Part shown: positions 27,201 through 34,644 of the stretch, piece by piece
How positions within the stretch are numbered: the stretch's first letter is position 1
Layout: every line of letters starts with the position of its first letter
From: JAVBLU01 sp031553225
GTDB lineage: Bacteria > Bacillota > Clostridia > Christensenellales > UBA1750
Direction of reading: 5' to 3'
DNA: 64,000 bases
Assembly: GCA_031553225.1 (NCBI GenBank)
Contig: JAVBLU010000001.1
Coordinates: forward strand, 62,001 to 126,000
Made by a program: the position numbers and the translations under genes
The notes under the pieces: generated by a model
Told to the model about the DNA's origin: nothing
Databases searched by the model: none
Seen by the model: only the letters and a program-made list of their open reading frames with translations

Positions 27201-28078
27201 CCTGCCTCGGCCATGCGCAGCGACCAAAGCTTCCAGCAGTTGATGTCGGTGGGATACCCGTCCACGAGGAAGCCCAGCGCGAGGCGCACGGCCAGGGCAA
27301 GCCCCAGCGTGCACAGCAGCAGGGGCAGCAGGCCCTGATGGTCGCCCGTCTCCACGTGCGCCGGAAGCCGCGCCTGGCTGAGGGCGGGCTTGCGCAGCGT
27401 CCATAGGAAGGCGATGGCGAAGAGCAGCGAAATCATGAGAAACAGCGGCGTATACTTGCGCGTGTTGCCCTCGGCGCTCGCTTCCTCCTCGCCCCGCGGG
27501 GCGGGCGTAAGGGAGTGGATGGTCGCCCCGACCGCGGCCCCGGTGACCGGCTCAAACGTCACGTCGTCAAACCAGGCCTCGCCCGTGGAGAGCGCGCCAT
27601 ACCCGCCGATGCGCAGCATCAGCGTGAGCGTCTTCTGCCCGCTGCCCGTGCGGCCGTACATGGCCAGTTCCACCCATTCGCCGTCCGTGTCCCACGCCTC
27701 GTCGGACATGCCCAGCGCGTCCTCCACCGACAGGTTCGCACCGACGCTGTCCTGGTCGCACCCGCTCGCCTTCACCATGGCGGTAAAACGGTACACGGTG
27801 TTCGGGGTCACCTGCACCTTTTGCACGAACCGAGCGTCGTTGGGCGCGTCGCAGCGCAGATGCGCGCTGTTGCCGTGCAGGCCGTCCGGGTCAACGGAAA
27901 AATCCGTCATGCCCGGCGTGGTGTCCCACATGTCGGGCAGCCAGTACAGCGGCAGTTCCTCGGCCACCTCGGAAAAGTCGGCGTTTTGCACCAACCCCGC
28001 GCACAGAGCCCCTGCGGGGACGCACAGCAGCAGCCCTGCCAACACAAGGGCCGCCAGCGCCACAAAACGATGCCTCAC
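24227..28078 (-). CDS. Giant membrane glycosyltransferase: two GT-C modules plus two lectin-like domains
   Basis: A protein of about 1283 residues. Order: signal or membrane anchor (about 5-27); a jelly-roll carbohydrate-binding-like domain (about 28-185) beginning LVQNADFSE; a first GT-C glycosyltransferase module (about 210-650) with GYPTDINCWKLW and DYPPGYMYVLW, like Gpi18-type mannosyltransferases; an F5/8-type C (discoidin-like) domain (about 720-830); and a PMT/GT39-like GT-C module (about 855-1283) with FDEIYHAR and THPPLGK. Both modules should use polyprenyl-phosphate sugars outside the membrane. The GTG at 28078 follows GAGGTGA by 8 bases and is preferred; an earlier in-frame GTG at 28090 is possible. 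Confidence 0.87.
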   Translation of the reverse strand: MRHRFVALAALVLAGLLLCVPAGALCAGLVQNADFSEVAEELPLYWLPDMWDTTPGMTDFSVDPDGLHGNSAHLRCDAPNDARFVQKVQVTPNTVYRFTAMVKASGCDQDSVGANLSVEDALGMSDEAWDTDGEWVELAMYGRTGSGQKTLTLMLRIGGYGALSTGEAWFDDVTFEPVTGAAVGATIHSLTPAPRGEEEASAEGNTRKYTPLFLMISLLFAIAFLWTLRKPALSQARLPAHVETGDHQGLLPLLLCTLGLALAVRLALGFLVDGYPTDINCWKLWSLRMAEAGPLRFYTDGYFCDYPPGYMYVLWVVGGIANLFRLTLDSRAFTLLVKLPAIAADILCGLVLYRMLKGPYGARKAIVLSALYLFNPAVLVNSAAWGQIDAILVLFLLLCLEGYMHGRMMRASLWYAVAVLVKPQALMFGPLLLFVFVQGILEDRGRGWLRLAQCFFAAIGLLLAASLPFLVLAGDPLLLPGKYFGTMASYPYASLSAFNLFGLIGGNWTPQDEVPFLLSWAQWGTILMALTLLGTAALWWFSRDRYKSLPLVGAVLVLGLYTFGLRMHERYMFPALALLLMAYGAYGDRRLLYVFGLLSVPQFMNVALTLQSEHILDPDKLWLIMFSAVNVAAMLYLIWVSVDVLVRGRCVLGQGQCAARAQSERQAAEEAPPPFALPTLGAPSSGRGRFLDRKDALIMLALTAVYAAVALVNLGSHKAPQTYWQSSAPGEEVVFDLGEARQVDRVYYYGFLNDGSFDIAFSADGLRYSEPRACKYGENTMFMWFMQDLQAAGRGETARFVKLSPGRAGLWLYEMAFADGEGNLYPVSALSQGGREGKTMDPSLLLDEQDTVPSAPSYYNSMYFDEIYHARTAFEQNHNMEWYETTHPPLGKVFISWSESLLGMNPFAWRLPGTLAGIFMVPVMYALAAFFFRDRRISFVLGVMMSFDFMHFAQTRLATIDSFAVLFIMLMYLFMFVYMTRSSHHEPLAKTLPPLALSGVFMGLGVASKWICIYAGLGLALLFFYSLGARIAEWRAAGRGGKDVPGGLLHARQVRERYPRQMLLTLLVCIVCFVVVPACIYLASYYQYVRIPTPGHDLQGILDAQASMFDYHSRLMDSHPFASPWWEWPLIIRPMWLYMGEHLRPGYVASINTMGSPFVWWAGLAGLVYVLYRFISGKARADARVALVLIGFAAQFLPWVLVPRSTFIYHYFASVPFIILCCGFYFEQLLAQRGWALRALLAYCGVVVFLFAFFYPILSGATIPIEYARLLRWIPSWSLFAGA

Positions 28079-28098
28079 GTTGCGTTTCACCTCGCGCC

Positions 28099-28860
28099 TT
28101 ACGTCCTGGCTGCATGGGCGATCATCGCGCGCACCTGCTGCAGCGCCTCGGGCGTGCCCACGTCGAAGAACGCCCCTTCCGCCTTGTAGGCGTACACGGG
28201 CGCGCGGCCGACCAGCCACGCCGGAAGATAGCCGGGCGCATCCACCTTCTGCCCGGCGTTCATGAAGGCCTCCACCTGGCCGCGCAGCCCGGGGCCATAA
28301 AAGTACAGGGCGATGGCGCCGTACTCAATGTCTTCCGGTAGCGCATCGCCCGGCTTCTCCACCGCCCAGGTCACCCGGCCGGTTTCGTCCATGCGCACGC
28401 ACACCCACCCGCGCAGAAGCGACCGCTCGGCTGGGCGCACCACGGTAAGCAGCGCGGGCCTGCCCAGGCGATGGAACTCGTCGTAGATGGGCCGCAGCGG
28501 AAAGGAGACGAAGTTGTCGCCCGCGGCCAGCACCACGTCCTCATCGACTTTGGCATGCTCCAGCAGGAAGCGCAGATCGCCGATCGCACCCAGGCGGTCC
28601 TCCACGCTGGCCGTGCCGTCATTCCACACCTCGATCATCGCCCGCAGGGGATGATGGTCGCGCCAGCTGACAAACAGATCATAGAAGCGCGCGTTCGTCA
28701 CCACGTGGATGCGCGCAAGCTCCGGCAGCGCCGCCATGGACTCCACCAAGTAGTTGACGATGGGTTTCCCCTCTTCAATTTCCAGCAGCGGCTTTGGGAA
28801 ATTGCGGCACTGCTCTCCCATGCGTGTGGCATATCCCGCCGCGAGGATGATTCCCTGCAC
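28099..28860 (-). CDS. Sugar-phosphate nucleotidyltransferase
   Basis: 253 residues of the NTP_transferase fold. The N terminus QGIILAAGYATRMGE is the nucleotide-binding loop, FPKPLLEIEEGKPIVNY the following lysine segment, and LAAGDN the metal-binding aspartate region. It probably makes an NDP-sugar from a sugar-1-phosphate or an alcohol phosphate. The GTG start at 28860 has only a weak ribosome site. First gene of the operon leading to the giant glycosyltransferase, so it may supply its sugar donor (inference). Confidence 0.87.
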   Translation of the reverse strand: MQGIILAAGYATRMGEQCRNFPKPLLEIEEGKPIVNYLVESMAALPELARIHVVTNARFYDLFVSWRDHHPLRAMIEVWNDGTASVEDRLGAIGDLRFLLEHAKVDEDVVLAAGDNFVSFPLRPIYDEFHRLGRPALLTVVRPAERSLLRGWVCVRMDETGRVTWAVEKPGDALPEDIEYGAIALYFYGPGLRGQVEAFMNAGQKVDAPGYLPAWLVGRAPVYAYKAEGAFFDVGTPEALQQVRAMIAHAART

Positions 28861-28890
28861 GACATCACATCCGTTCCTTGTCTTCTATAG

Positions 28891-28919
28891 ATTGTAGGAG
28901 AGTTGTGAAAAAAATGCAA
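28891..28919 (-). promoter_or_regulatory. Promoter of the nucleotidyltransferase operon
   Basis: Minus strand: -35 TTGCAT (28919-28914), 17-base spacer, -10 TACAAT (28896-28891). It may drive the run from the nucleotidyltransferase through topA. Confidence 0.7.
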
Positions 28920-28956
28920 GTGTGTTGCTGCGCGCCGCAAGAAAAAGGCGGCGACG

Positions 28957-28985
28957 TTGCCCACGCGGCGGTTATTTTGTATAAT
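28957..28985 (+). promoter_or_regulatory. Promoter of the GNAT gene (divergent)
   Basis: -35 TTGCCC (28957-28962), 17-base spacer, perfect -10 TATAAT (28980-28985), about 36 bases before the ATG at 29022. Confidence 0.65.
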
Positions 28986-29021
28986 CGGTGCGTGCAAAGC
29001 GATTGTCAGGAGGCGGCTGCG

Positions 29022-29525
29022 ATGGTGGCGCTGGTGTGCGGGCGGCTGGTGATACGCGCTTTTCAGGAGGAAGACGCGCCGCTGTTGATGGCATACAGCC
29101 AGGAAGAGGAGGCGCGGCGGGAGCTCCCCGATGAAGTGCTGTCCTCACTTGAGGAGGCGTCGGCGCGCATCAGCTTCTTTGCGCGCATGCACCAGGAGGG
29201 CGCTTACCCCTTGATTTACGCTATCTGCCTGAAGGACACGAACGAACTCATTGGGCACATCGGCCTGAGCCCCATCGACGGAGGCGTGGAGGTGGGCTAC
29301 GCCGTGTGCGCCGCGCACCGCGGCCGCGGGTACGCCCAGGAGGCGCTTGCCGTCTTCGCGCCCTGGTGCAAGCGGGAGCGCGGCCTATCCCGCTTGCTCG
29401 GCTACGCCAAGGCGGACAATGCCGCCTCGTGCCGGGTGTTGGAGAAAGCGGGATTCACCCTGGAAAGCGAGCGCGAGCGGCAGCTCTTTGGCGGCGTGCA
29501 CCTTGTGCGCCATTACGCTCTGTAG
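29022..29525 (+). CDS. GNAT family N-acetyltransferase
   Basis: 167 residues with the RimJ/RimL-type GNAT layout: LVIRAFQEEDAPLL at the N terminus, IGHIGLSPIDGGVEVGYAV, the acetyl-CoA loop HRGRGYAQEAL and the late NAASCRVLEKAGF. The acetyl acceptor is unknown. The ATG at 29022 has AGGAGG upstream; the frame is open earlier but lacks a ribosome site. It is followed by the transporter gene, which has its own promoter. Confidence 0.88.
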   Translation: MVALVCGRLVIRAFQEEDAPLLMAYSQEEEARRELPDEVLSSLEEASARISFFARMHQEGAYPLIYAICLKDTNELIGHIGLSPIDGGVEVGYAVCAAHRGRGYAQEALAVFAPWCKRERGLSRLLGYAKADNAASCRVLEKAGFTLESERERQLFGGVHLVRHYAL

Positions 29526-29554
29526 CGCAAGAGCGGATGGCACATCAAAAGTTC

Positions 29555-29584
29555 TTGACGGAAAAACGCTTTTCATGCTAGCAT
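29555..29584 (+). promoter_or_regulatory. Promoter of the acetate-transporter-like gene
   Basis: -35 TTGACG (29555-29560), 18-base spacer, -10 TAGCAT (29579-29584), about 31 bases before the ATG. Confidence 0.5.
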
Positions 29585-29615
29585 AAGCGGATTATGCAAA
29601 GAGGAGCGCGACACA

Positions 29616-30230
29616 ATGACGGAAAAACACGCCCCTATCCCCTCCACCCAGCCCGCATGGGCAAACCCGAGCCCGGCCGGCCTTGTTGCTTTGGCCGTGG
29701 CATGCTTTTGCTTCTTCGCCCTGCTCTCCGGGCGGGTGGAGCACTCCGCGCAGCTTTTCCTGGGCATCTGGCTGCTGGGCGGCTTCGTGGTACAGCTGTG
29801 CGTCGGGCTGATTGACCTGCGCAGCAACAACACCACGGGCGGAAACACCTTCCTGTTCTTCTGCGCGTTCTTCATGCTCGTGGGCGGGCTGGAGAACATC
29901 ACCAAGTACTTCATCGCCGGCGCGAACCTGATTGCAGACGCGCGCATCGACGGCTGGGCATGGCTTGCGCTGTCCTTGGTTGTGTGGGGCTGGACGCCGG
30001 CCTTCGCCAAGCAGCCGTTGCTCCTGTTCCTCATCATCGTGGGGCTGGACATCGCCTGCCCCGTGATCGCCTTGATGGACATGAAGGTGCTCTCGTCCTC
30101 CTTCGCCCTCATTCCGGCCGTCGCGCTCCTCGCGGACGGCATCATCGCGCTGTACCTGTGCTCTGCCATCGTTACCAATACGGCCTACGGCAGGGCCAAG
30201 TGGCCCATCCCCGGTCCGGTGGCGAAGTAG
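29616..30230 (+). CDS. AceTr (GPR1/FUN34/YaaH) family acetate or succinate transporter
   Basis: A 204-residue membrane protein with six predicted helices. It has the family N-terminal motif ANPSPAGLVALA (consensus NPxPLGL) and the later GNTFLFFCAFFMLVGG segment. Members (SatP in E. coli) take up or release acetate and succinate. A GAGGAG ribosome site precedes the ATG. The gene is bounded by its own promoter and a strong terminator. The substrate is inferred from the family only. Confidence 0.82.
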   Translation: MTEKHAPIPSTQPAWANPSPAGLVALAVACFCFFALLSGRVEHSAQLFLGIWLLGGFVVQLCVGLIDLRSNNTTGGNTFLFFCAFFMLVGGLENITKYFIAGANLIADARIDGWAWLALSLVVWGWTPAFAKQPLLLFLIIVGLDIACPVIALMDMKVLSSSFALIPAVALLADGIIALYLCSAIVTNTAYGRAKWPIPGPVAK

Positions 30231-30255
30231 CCGCGATATCGCCGCACCGCTGAAC

Positions 30256-30297
30256 AAAAGCGTTCGGTCCGGCATATGCCCGGAGCGAACGCTTTTT
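30256..30297. terminator. Bidirectional intrinsic terminator
   Basis: Arms AAAAGCGTTCG (30256-30266) and CGAACGCTTTT (30286-30296) give an A-tract/U-tract hairpin that works in both directions. It lies between the convergent AceTr and FMN-binding genes. Confidence 0.88.
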
Positions 30298-30311
30298 CGT
30301 CTTGCTCTGCT

Positions 30312-30752
30312 TTATTTGACGGCCTGCGCCAGGCACTTCTGCGCCAGGCCCACGAACTGGTTGACGTGGACGGTGCAGCCGGATATGGCGTCCGTGTGTC
30401 CGTCTTCGGTCAGGGGCACCTTGTCCAGGCCATATTTCATCACATAGTCCTCGGCGGCTTTGGCCTGATCGCACCATTCGTTCTTGGCGGCCCCGGCCAG
30501 CATGCCGTACAGGCCACTCTTGGAATACTGCTTCTTGCCCGTGGGGATGCTCGGGTCTTCGGAGACAGCGTCCCAGTTGATCTTGTCGATCCGGCCGCCC
30601 GCGATGGTGATTTCCACGGTTTCCTTCCAGCCGTTGGCAAACTTGTCAGCCTCCGCGCGGTATACCCCGTCGCGGTATGGCGGCTGCTGCACGCAGGCGC
30701 ACAGCAGCGCAAGGACAAGCACCAGCAAAACGGCGATGTTAGCGCGTCGCAT
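30312..30752 (-). CDS. FMN-binding domain lipoprotein
   Basis: 146 residues: a lipoprotein-like signal peptide with candidate lipid site in LLCAC, then a single FMN_bind domain. DAISGCT resembles the S/T-G-A-T flavinylation motif of RnfG/NqrC, with Ala replaced by Cys and the acceptor Thr kept. So covalent FMN attached by an ApbE-type transferase is plausible but not certain. The ATG at 30752 overlaps the end of the chemoreceptor gene by 14 bases, so the two are co-transcribed and probably coupled. It should sit on the outer face of the membrane. Confidence 0.82.
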   Translation of the reverse strand: MRRANIAVLLVLVLALLCACVQQPPYRDGVYRAEADKFANGWKETVEITIAGGRIDKINWDAVSEDPSIPTGKKQYSKSGLYGMLAGAAKNEWCDQAKAAEDYVMKYGLDKVPLTEDGHTDAISGCTVHVNQFVGLAQKCLAQAVK

Positions 30753-32469
30753 GGCGCGCGCCCCCTTCCGGCAGCCGCAGCTGCGTTTGTTGGATGGTGA
30801 ACTGTGAGACGATCTCCTCCAGCACGCCCGCCTCGCCCGAGATGGCGTCGGCGGCATCGGCGGCGTCCTTGGCGGTGGCGCTCGTCTGGCCCACCACCTG
30901 CGCGGCTCTCTGGATGCCCGTTCTGATCAGCTCGATGGATGCCGTCTGTTCCTGGGACGAGCCGGCGATCTGGGCGATGAGCTCACCGCTCGTGCGGATG
31001 CCCGACACGATGGTATCCAGAGCGCGCGCCGTGTCCTTGGCAAGGGACGTGCCCAGAACCACCTTGCTCAGCGTGTTTTCGATGAGGCCCTGCGTGTCCT
31101 GCGCGGCCTCGGCGCTCTTCACGGCCAGGTTGCGCACCTCCTCGGCCACAACGGCGAACCCGCGCCCGTGCTGGCCGGCGTGCGCCGCCTCGATGGAGGC
31201 GTTCAGCGCGAGAATGTTCGTTTGGAAGGCGATCTCGTCGATCACCTTGATGATGTTGCCGATCGCCTGGCTCGCCTCGTCGATGTCCATGACGGCCTGC
31301 ACCATCTGGCTCATCAGATCGTAGCCCTTCTGCGCGCTGTCCTTGATGGACTCGGCCAAACGGCTGGCCTGTTGCGCGCGGTCCAAGCTCTGGCGGGTGG
31401 TAACGGTCACGTCGGAGACGGTCTTGGAGAGCGTGGTCACAACGCTGGCCTGTTCGGCCGAATCGCTGTTCAGCTGCCCGGATACGCTGGAGAGCTGCGA
31501 GGCGCTCGCGTTCACCTGCCGGGAGGACTGGTTGATGATGGCGAACTTCTCGCTCAGATCGGTGAGCATCTTCTGCAGCGACGCTCCGATGATGTCCTCG
31601 CCGGACAGAAGCGGCACCTCGGCGGTTAAGTCGCCGCCGGCCGCCTGCACGAGCATGTCGCTGAGCACGCCCAGCTTGATGCCCAGCTTGACGAAGGCCG
31701 ACACGCACTGGGCAATCTCGTCGCGGCAGCGGCTGTCCAGCTCGGCCTTCTCACGCATGTCGTCGGAGATCTGCAGGGAACCGGTCTCCCCCATGCGCAC
31801 AAGCGCGCTGCGCATCTGGCCCAGCGGCCCGGTGATGGAGCGCAGGATGACCAGCGCCATGGCCGCCGCCACCAGGAAGGAAATGATCGACACGCCGAGC
31901 ACCGCCAGGCGCGTAGTGCTGCCGGACAGGTAGGTGTCCTCCATCTGGCGGCTCACCTGCTCGTCGATGTCCAAAAGGGCCCAGGAGAGGATCTCATGGG
32001 CGCACAGGTCCTCCTCGCGCGCGCGGGTGATGAGCGCGGCGGCCGCCTCCTGGCGGTCTGCGCCCGCCCCTCGCGCGGCGTCGGCGCTGTGCAGCTCATC
32101 CATGGAGAGGATCCACTGCCGGTACAGCTCCTCAAAGGACTTAACCTGCTGCTCGTAAGCGGCGAAGCTCTGATAGGCCGCTATATACTCATAGAGCATC
32201 TGCAGGCGCCTGTCGCAGTAGAGCAGCTGCTTTTTGTAGTCGGCATAGGCCTTCTCGGAAGGCATGTTGTACAAAATCCGCGCATTCATGCGCGTTTCGT
32301 TGAAGATATGCATCACTGCGTTGATGTTCGTTTGCAGGCCGCTGTAGGTTTCCATGCTTGTGATGTTCGAGAGCGTGCGCGTGGTGGCCGCCGATACGGT
32401 GCCGGCGATAATCAGGAGAAAGACAAGGATACTCGCAAAGCCCAAAACGATTCGCGCGCCGATACTCAT
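30739..32469 (-). CDS. Methyl-accepting chemotaxis protein
   Basis: A 576-residue transmembrane receptor: N-terminal helix (about 8-28), extracytoplasmic helical sensor of the four-helix-bundle type (about 30-185), a second membrane helix (about 187-210), HAMP, and a long cytoplasmic coiled-coil. The kinase-control hairpin EIAFQTNILALNASIEAAHA and HGRGFAVVAEEVRNLA are intact. ATG 32469 has only a weak ribosome site. A sigma-28-like promoter lies upstream. The ligand is unknown; the overlapping FMN-binding lipoprotein hints at redox or flavin-related sensing. Confidence 0.93.
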   Translation of the reverse strand: MSIGARIVLGFASILVFLLIIAGTVSAATTRTLSNITSMETYSGLQTNINAVMHIFNETRMNARILYNMPSEKAYADYKKQLLYCDRRLQMLYEYIAAYQSFAAYEQQVKSFEELYRQWILSMDELHSADAARGAGADRQEAAAALITRAREEDLCAHEILSWALLDIDEQVSRQMEDTYLSGSTTRLAVLGVSIISFLVAAAMALVILRSITGPLGQMRSALVRMGETGSLQISDDMREKAELDSRCRDEIAQCVSAFVKLGIKLGVLSDMLVQAAGGDLTAEVPLLSGEDIIGASLQKMLTDLSEKFAIINQSSRQVNASASQLSSVSGQLNSDSAEQASVVTTLSKTVSDVTVTTRQSLDRAQQASRLAESIKDSAQKGYDLMSQMVQAVMDIDEASQAIGNIIKVIDEIAFQTNILALNASIEAAHAGQHGRGFAVVAEEVRNLAVKSAEAAQDTQGLIENTLSKVVLGTSLAKDTARALDTIVSGIRTSGELIAQIAGSSQEQTASIELIRTGIQRAAQVVGQTSATAKDAADAADAISGEAGVLEEIVSQFTIQQTQLRLPEGGARHATR

Positions 32470-32532
32470 GTTTTTGATGGTCGCTACCCCCAGACATCTT
32501 CTTTGCCTGCGACGGCCCAGTCCATCATTTTT

Positions 32533-32559
32533 TTATCGGATTTTTTTGGCCGGTTATTA
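32533..32559 (-). promoter_or_regulatory. Sigma-28 (SigD)-type promoter of the chemoreceptor operon
   Basis: Minus strand: TAAT (32559-32556), then 16 bases, then CCGATAA (32539-32533). The motility-sigma consensus is TAAA-N15-GCCGATAA/T. Only the last base of the first box and the leading G of the second differ. It lies about 64 bases upstream of the ATG. Confidence 0.6.
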
Positions 32560-32609
32560 ACAGCGCTTTGCGTCTCTTGCGGCGATGAAAGCAATCCGGG
32601 CGGTTTCAC

Positions 32610-32637
32610 AAAAAACGCCCGGCCAAATGGCCGGGCG
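32610..32637 (-). terminator. Intrinsic terminator of tig-clpP-clpX
   Basis: Minus-strand stem CGCCCGGCC / GGCCGGGCG with a 4-base loop, followed by TTTTTT. 45 bases after the clpX stop. Confidence 0.9.
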
Positions 32638-32681
32638 GGGTGCTTTGGGGAAAGGCCTGCAAAGGCCTGCAGCGCGCCGGA

Positions 32682-33977
32682 TTAACCTGCGGGCTGCTCC
32701 TTTACGGCGGGCGCCGCCTTACGGGCCACGCGGCGCGCGCGCGGGGCGTCGGCCAGCACATACTTGGGCGGGGAGAGACGCTTCACGGTATCCATGTCGA
32801 TGCGGCAGGTCTCAACGTCCGTGCGGGAGGGCAGCTCGAACATCACGTCCATCATGATGTCCTCCAGAATGGCCCGCAGCCCACGTGCGCCCGACTTGCG
32901 GGCGATGGCCAGACGGGCCACCTCGCGCAGGGCCTCCTCGTCGAACTCCAGCTGCACGCCGTCCATCTCGAACAGCTTTTTGTACTGGCGCACCAAGGCG
33001 TCCTTAGGCTCGGTCAGGATGCGGCGCAGGGCCTCCTCGTCCAGCTGGTGCAGCGTAACCACAACAGGCACGCGGCCCACAAACTCGGGGATCAGCCCGT
33101 ACTTAAGCAAGTCCTGCGGCTGAATCTGCGAGAGGATGGCGCCGATGTCCTTCTTCTCGCGCGGGGCCACGTCCGCCCCAAAGCCCATGGTCTTTTTGCC
33201 CACGCGGTTCTCGATGATCTGCTCGATGCCGTCAAAGGCGCCGCCGCAGATGAAGAGGATATTCGTCGTGTCAATTTGAATAAACTCCTGGTGTGGGTGC
33301 TTGCGGCCGCCCTGGGGAGGGACGGAGGCCACGGTACCCTCCAGAATTTTAAGCAGCGCCTGCTGCACGCCCTCGCCGGACACGTCGCGCGTGATGGAGG
33401 GGTTGTCGCTCTTGCGGGCGATCTTGTCCACCTCGTCGATGTAGATGATGCCGCGCTCGGCCCGGGAGATATCGTAGTCCGCCGCCTGAATGAGCTTGAG
33501 CAGGATGTTCTCCACATCCTCGCCCACGTACCCGGCCTCGGTGAGCGCCGTGGCGTCGCCGATGGTAAAGGGCACGTTCAGGATGCGCGCCAGGGTCTGC
33601 ACGAGGTAGGTCTTGCCGCAGCCCGTGGGCCCAAGCAATAGAATGTTCGACTTTGTAAGCTCCACGTCGCCGTCCTTCTGCTTGTGCCGAATGCGCTTGT
33701 GGTGGTTGTACACGGCTACGGACAGCGCCCTCTTCGCCGCGTCCTGCCCGATGACGTACTGATCGAGTATCTCCTTCATCTGCATGGGCGACTTGATCTC
33801 GCGCGGATCAAAATCCGGCGTCTCGTGGAAATCTTCCTCGATGATCTCCTGACACAGCTCGATGCACTCGTCGCAGATATACACGCCCGGCCCAGCGACC
33901 AAGCGCTTGACCATGTCCTGCGTCTTCGAGCAGAAGGAGCACTTGGGCAGCTTCTGCTTGTCGTCAAATTTCGTCAT
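32682..33977 (-). CDS. clpX: ClpX, ATP-dependent Clp protease ATPase subunit
   Basis: AAA+ unfoldase for ClpP. The 431-residue protein has the N-terminal C4 zinc-binding domain (CSFC...CDEC), Walker A GPTGCGKT, Walker B GIIYIDEVDKIA, and the ClpX-type RKS-N-SITRDVSGEGVQQALL segment. ATG 33977 follows TTAGGAG; upstream in-frame codons lack a site. It lies 19 bases after clpP. Confidence 0.97.
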   Translation of the reverse strand: MTKFDDKQKLPKCSFCSKTQDMVKRLVAGPGVYICDECIELCQEIIEEDFHETPDFDPREIKSPMQMKEILDQYVIGQDAAKRALSVAVYNHHKRIRHKQKDGDVELTKSNILLLGPTGCGKTYLVQTLARILNVPFTIGDATALTEAGYVGEDVENILLKLIQAADYDISRAERGIIYIDEVDKIARKSDNPSITRDVSGEGVQQALLKILEGTVASVPPQGGRKHPHQEFIQIDTTNILFICGGAFDGIEQIIENRVGKKTMGFGADVAPREKKDIGAILSQIQPQDLLKYGLIPEFVGRVPVVVTLHQLDEEALRRILTEPKDALVRQYKKLFEMDGVQLEFDEEALREVARLAIARKSGARGLRAILEDIMMDVMFELPSRTDVETCRIDMDTVKRLSPPKYVLADAPRARRVARKAAPAVKEQPAG

Positions 33978-33996
33978 TTTTCTCCTAACCTCAGTG

Positions 33997-34584
33997 TTAT
34001 CTGCGCGGCGGGAAGATCTCATCCACGATGCCGTACTCAAGCGCTTGCTGCGCGGTCATGTAATTATCGCGCTCCACGTCCGCCTGAACGCGCTCCAATG
34101 GCTGTCCGGTGCGCTCCGAGAGAATTTGCGCCATCTTGTCCTTGGTTTTTTGCAGCTGATTGGCATGGATGAGGATGTCGGTGGTCTGGCCGGAGAGGCC
34201 GGACATGAGCGGCTGGTGGATGAGGATCTCGGAGTTTGGCAGGCAACGCCGCTTGCCCTTTTTGCCCGCGGCCAGCAGGAAAGCCCCCATGGAGGCAGCC
34301 ATGCCGATGCACACGGTGGATACGTCGGCCTTGATGTACTGCATGGTGTCGTAGATGGCCATACCTGCCGTAATAGAGCCGCCCGGGCTGTTGATGTAGA
34401 AGTTGATGTCCTTCTCCGGGTCTTCCATCTCCAGAAAGAGAAGCTGCGCCACGATGAGGTTGGCGACCTCGGAATGAATTTCGCCGCCCAGGAACACGAT
34501 GCGGTCCTTCAGCAGCCTTGAAAAGATATCGTAGGAGCGCTCGCCTCGATTGGTCTGTTCAACGACGATAGGTACGAGTGACAC
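33997..34584 (-). CDS. clpP: ClpP, ATP-dependent Clp protease proteolytic subunit
   Basis: Serine peptidase forming the tetradecameric Clp barrel. The 195-residue protein carries the complete triad: Ser98 in GMAASMGA, His123 in ILIHQP and Asp173 in ERDNYMTA. The start is GTG at 34584 with GAGGGGGAAG upstream. It lies between tig and clpX, the usual order. Confidence 0.97.
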   Translation of the reverse strand: MSLVPIVVEQTNRGERSYDIFSRLLKDRIVFLGGEIHSEVANLIVAQLLFLEMEDPEKDINFYINSPGGSITAGMAIYDTMQYIKADVSTVCIGMAASMGAFLLAAGKKGKRRCLPNSEILIHQPLMSGLSGQTTDILIHANQLQKTKDKMAQILSERTGQPLERVQADVERDNYMTAQQALEYGIVDEIFPPRR

Positions 34585-34644
34585 AGTACTTCCCCCTCAT
34601 ATGATCGATTGGTCGGTCGCGTGACCTTCCCACGGATAAGTGCC

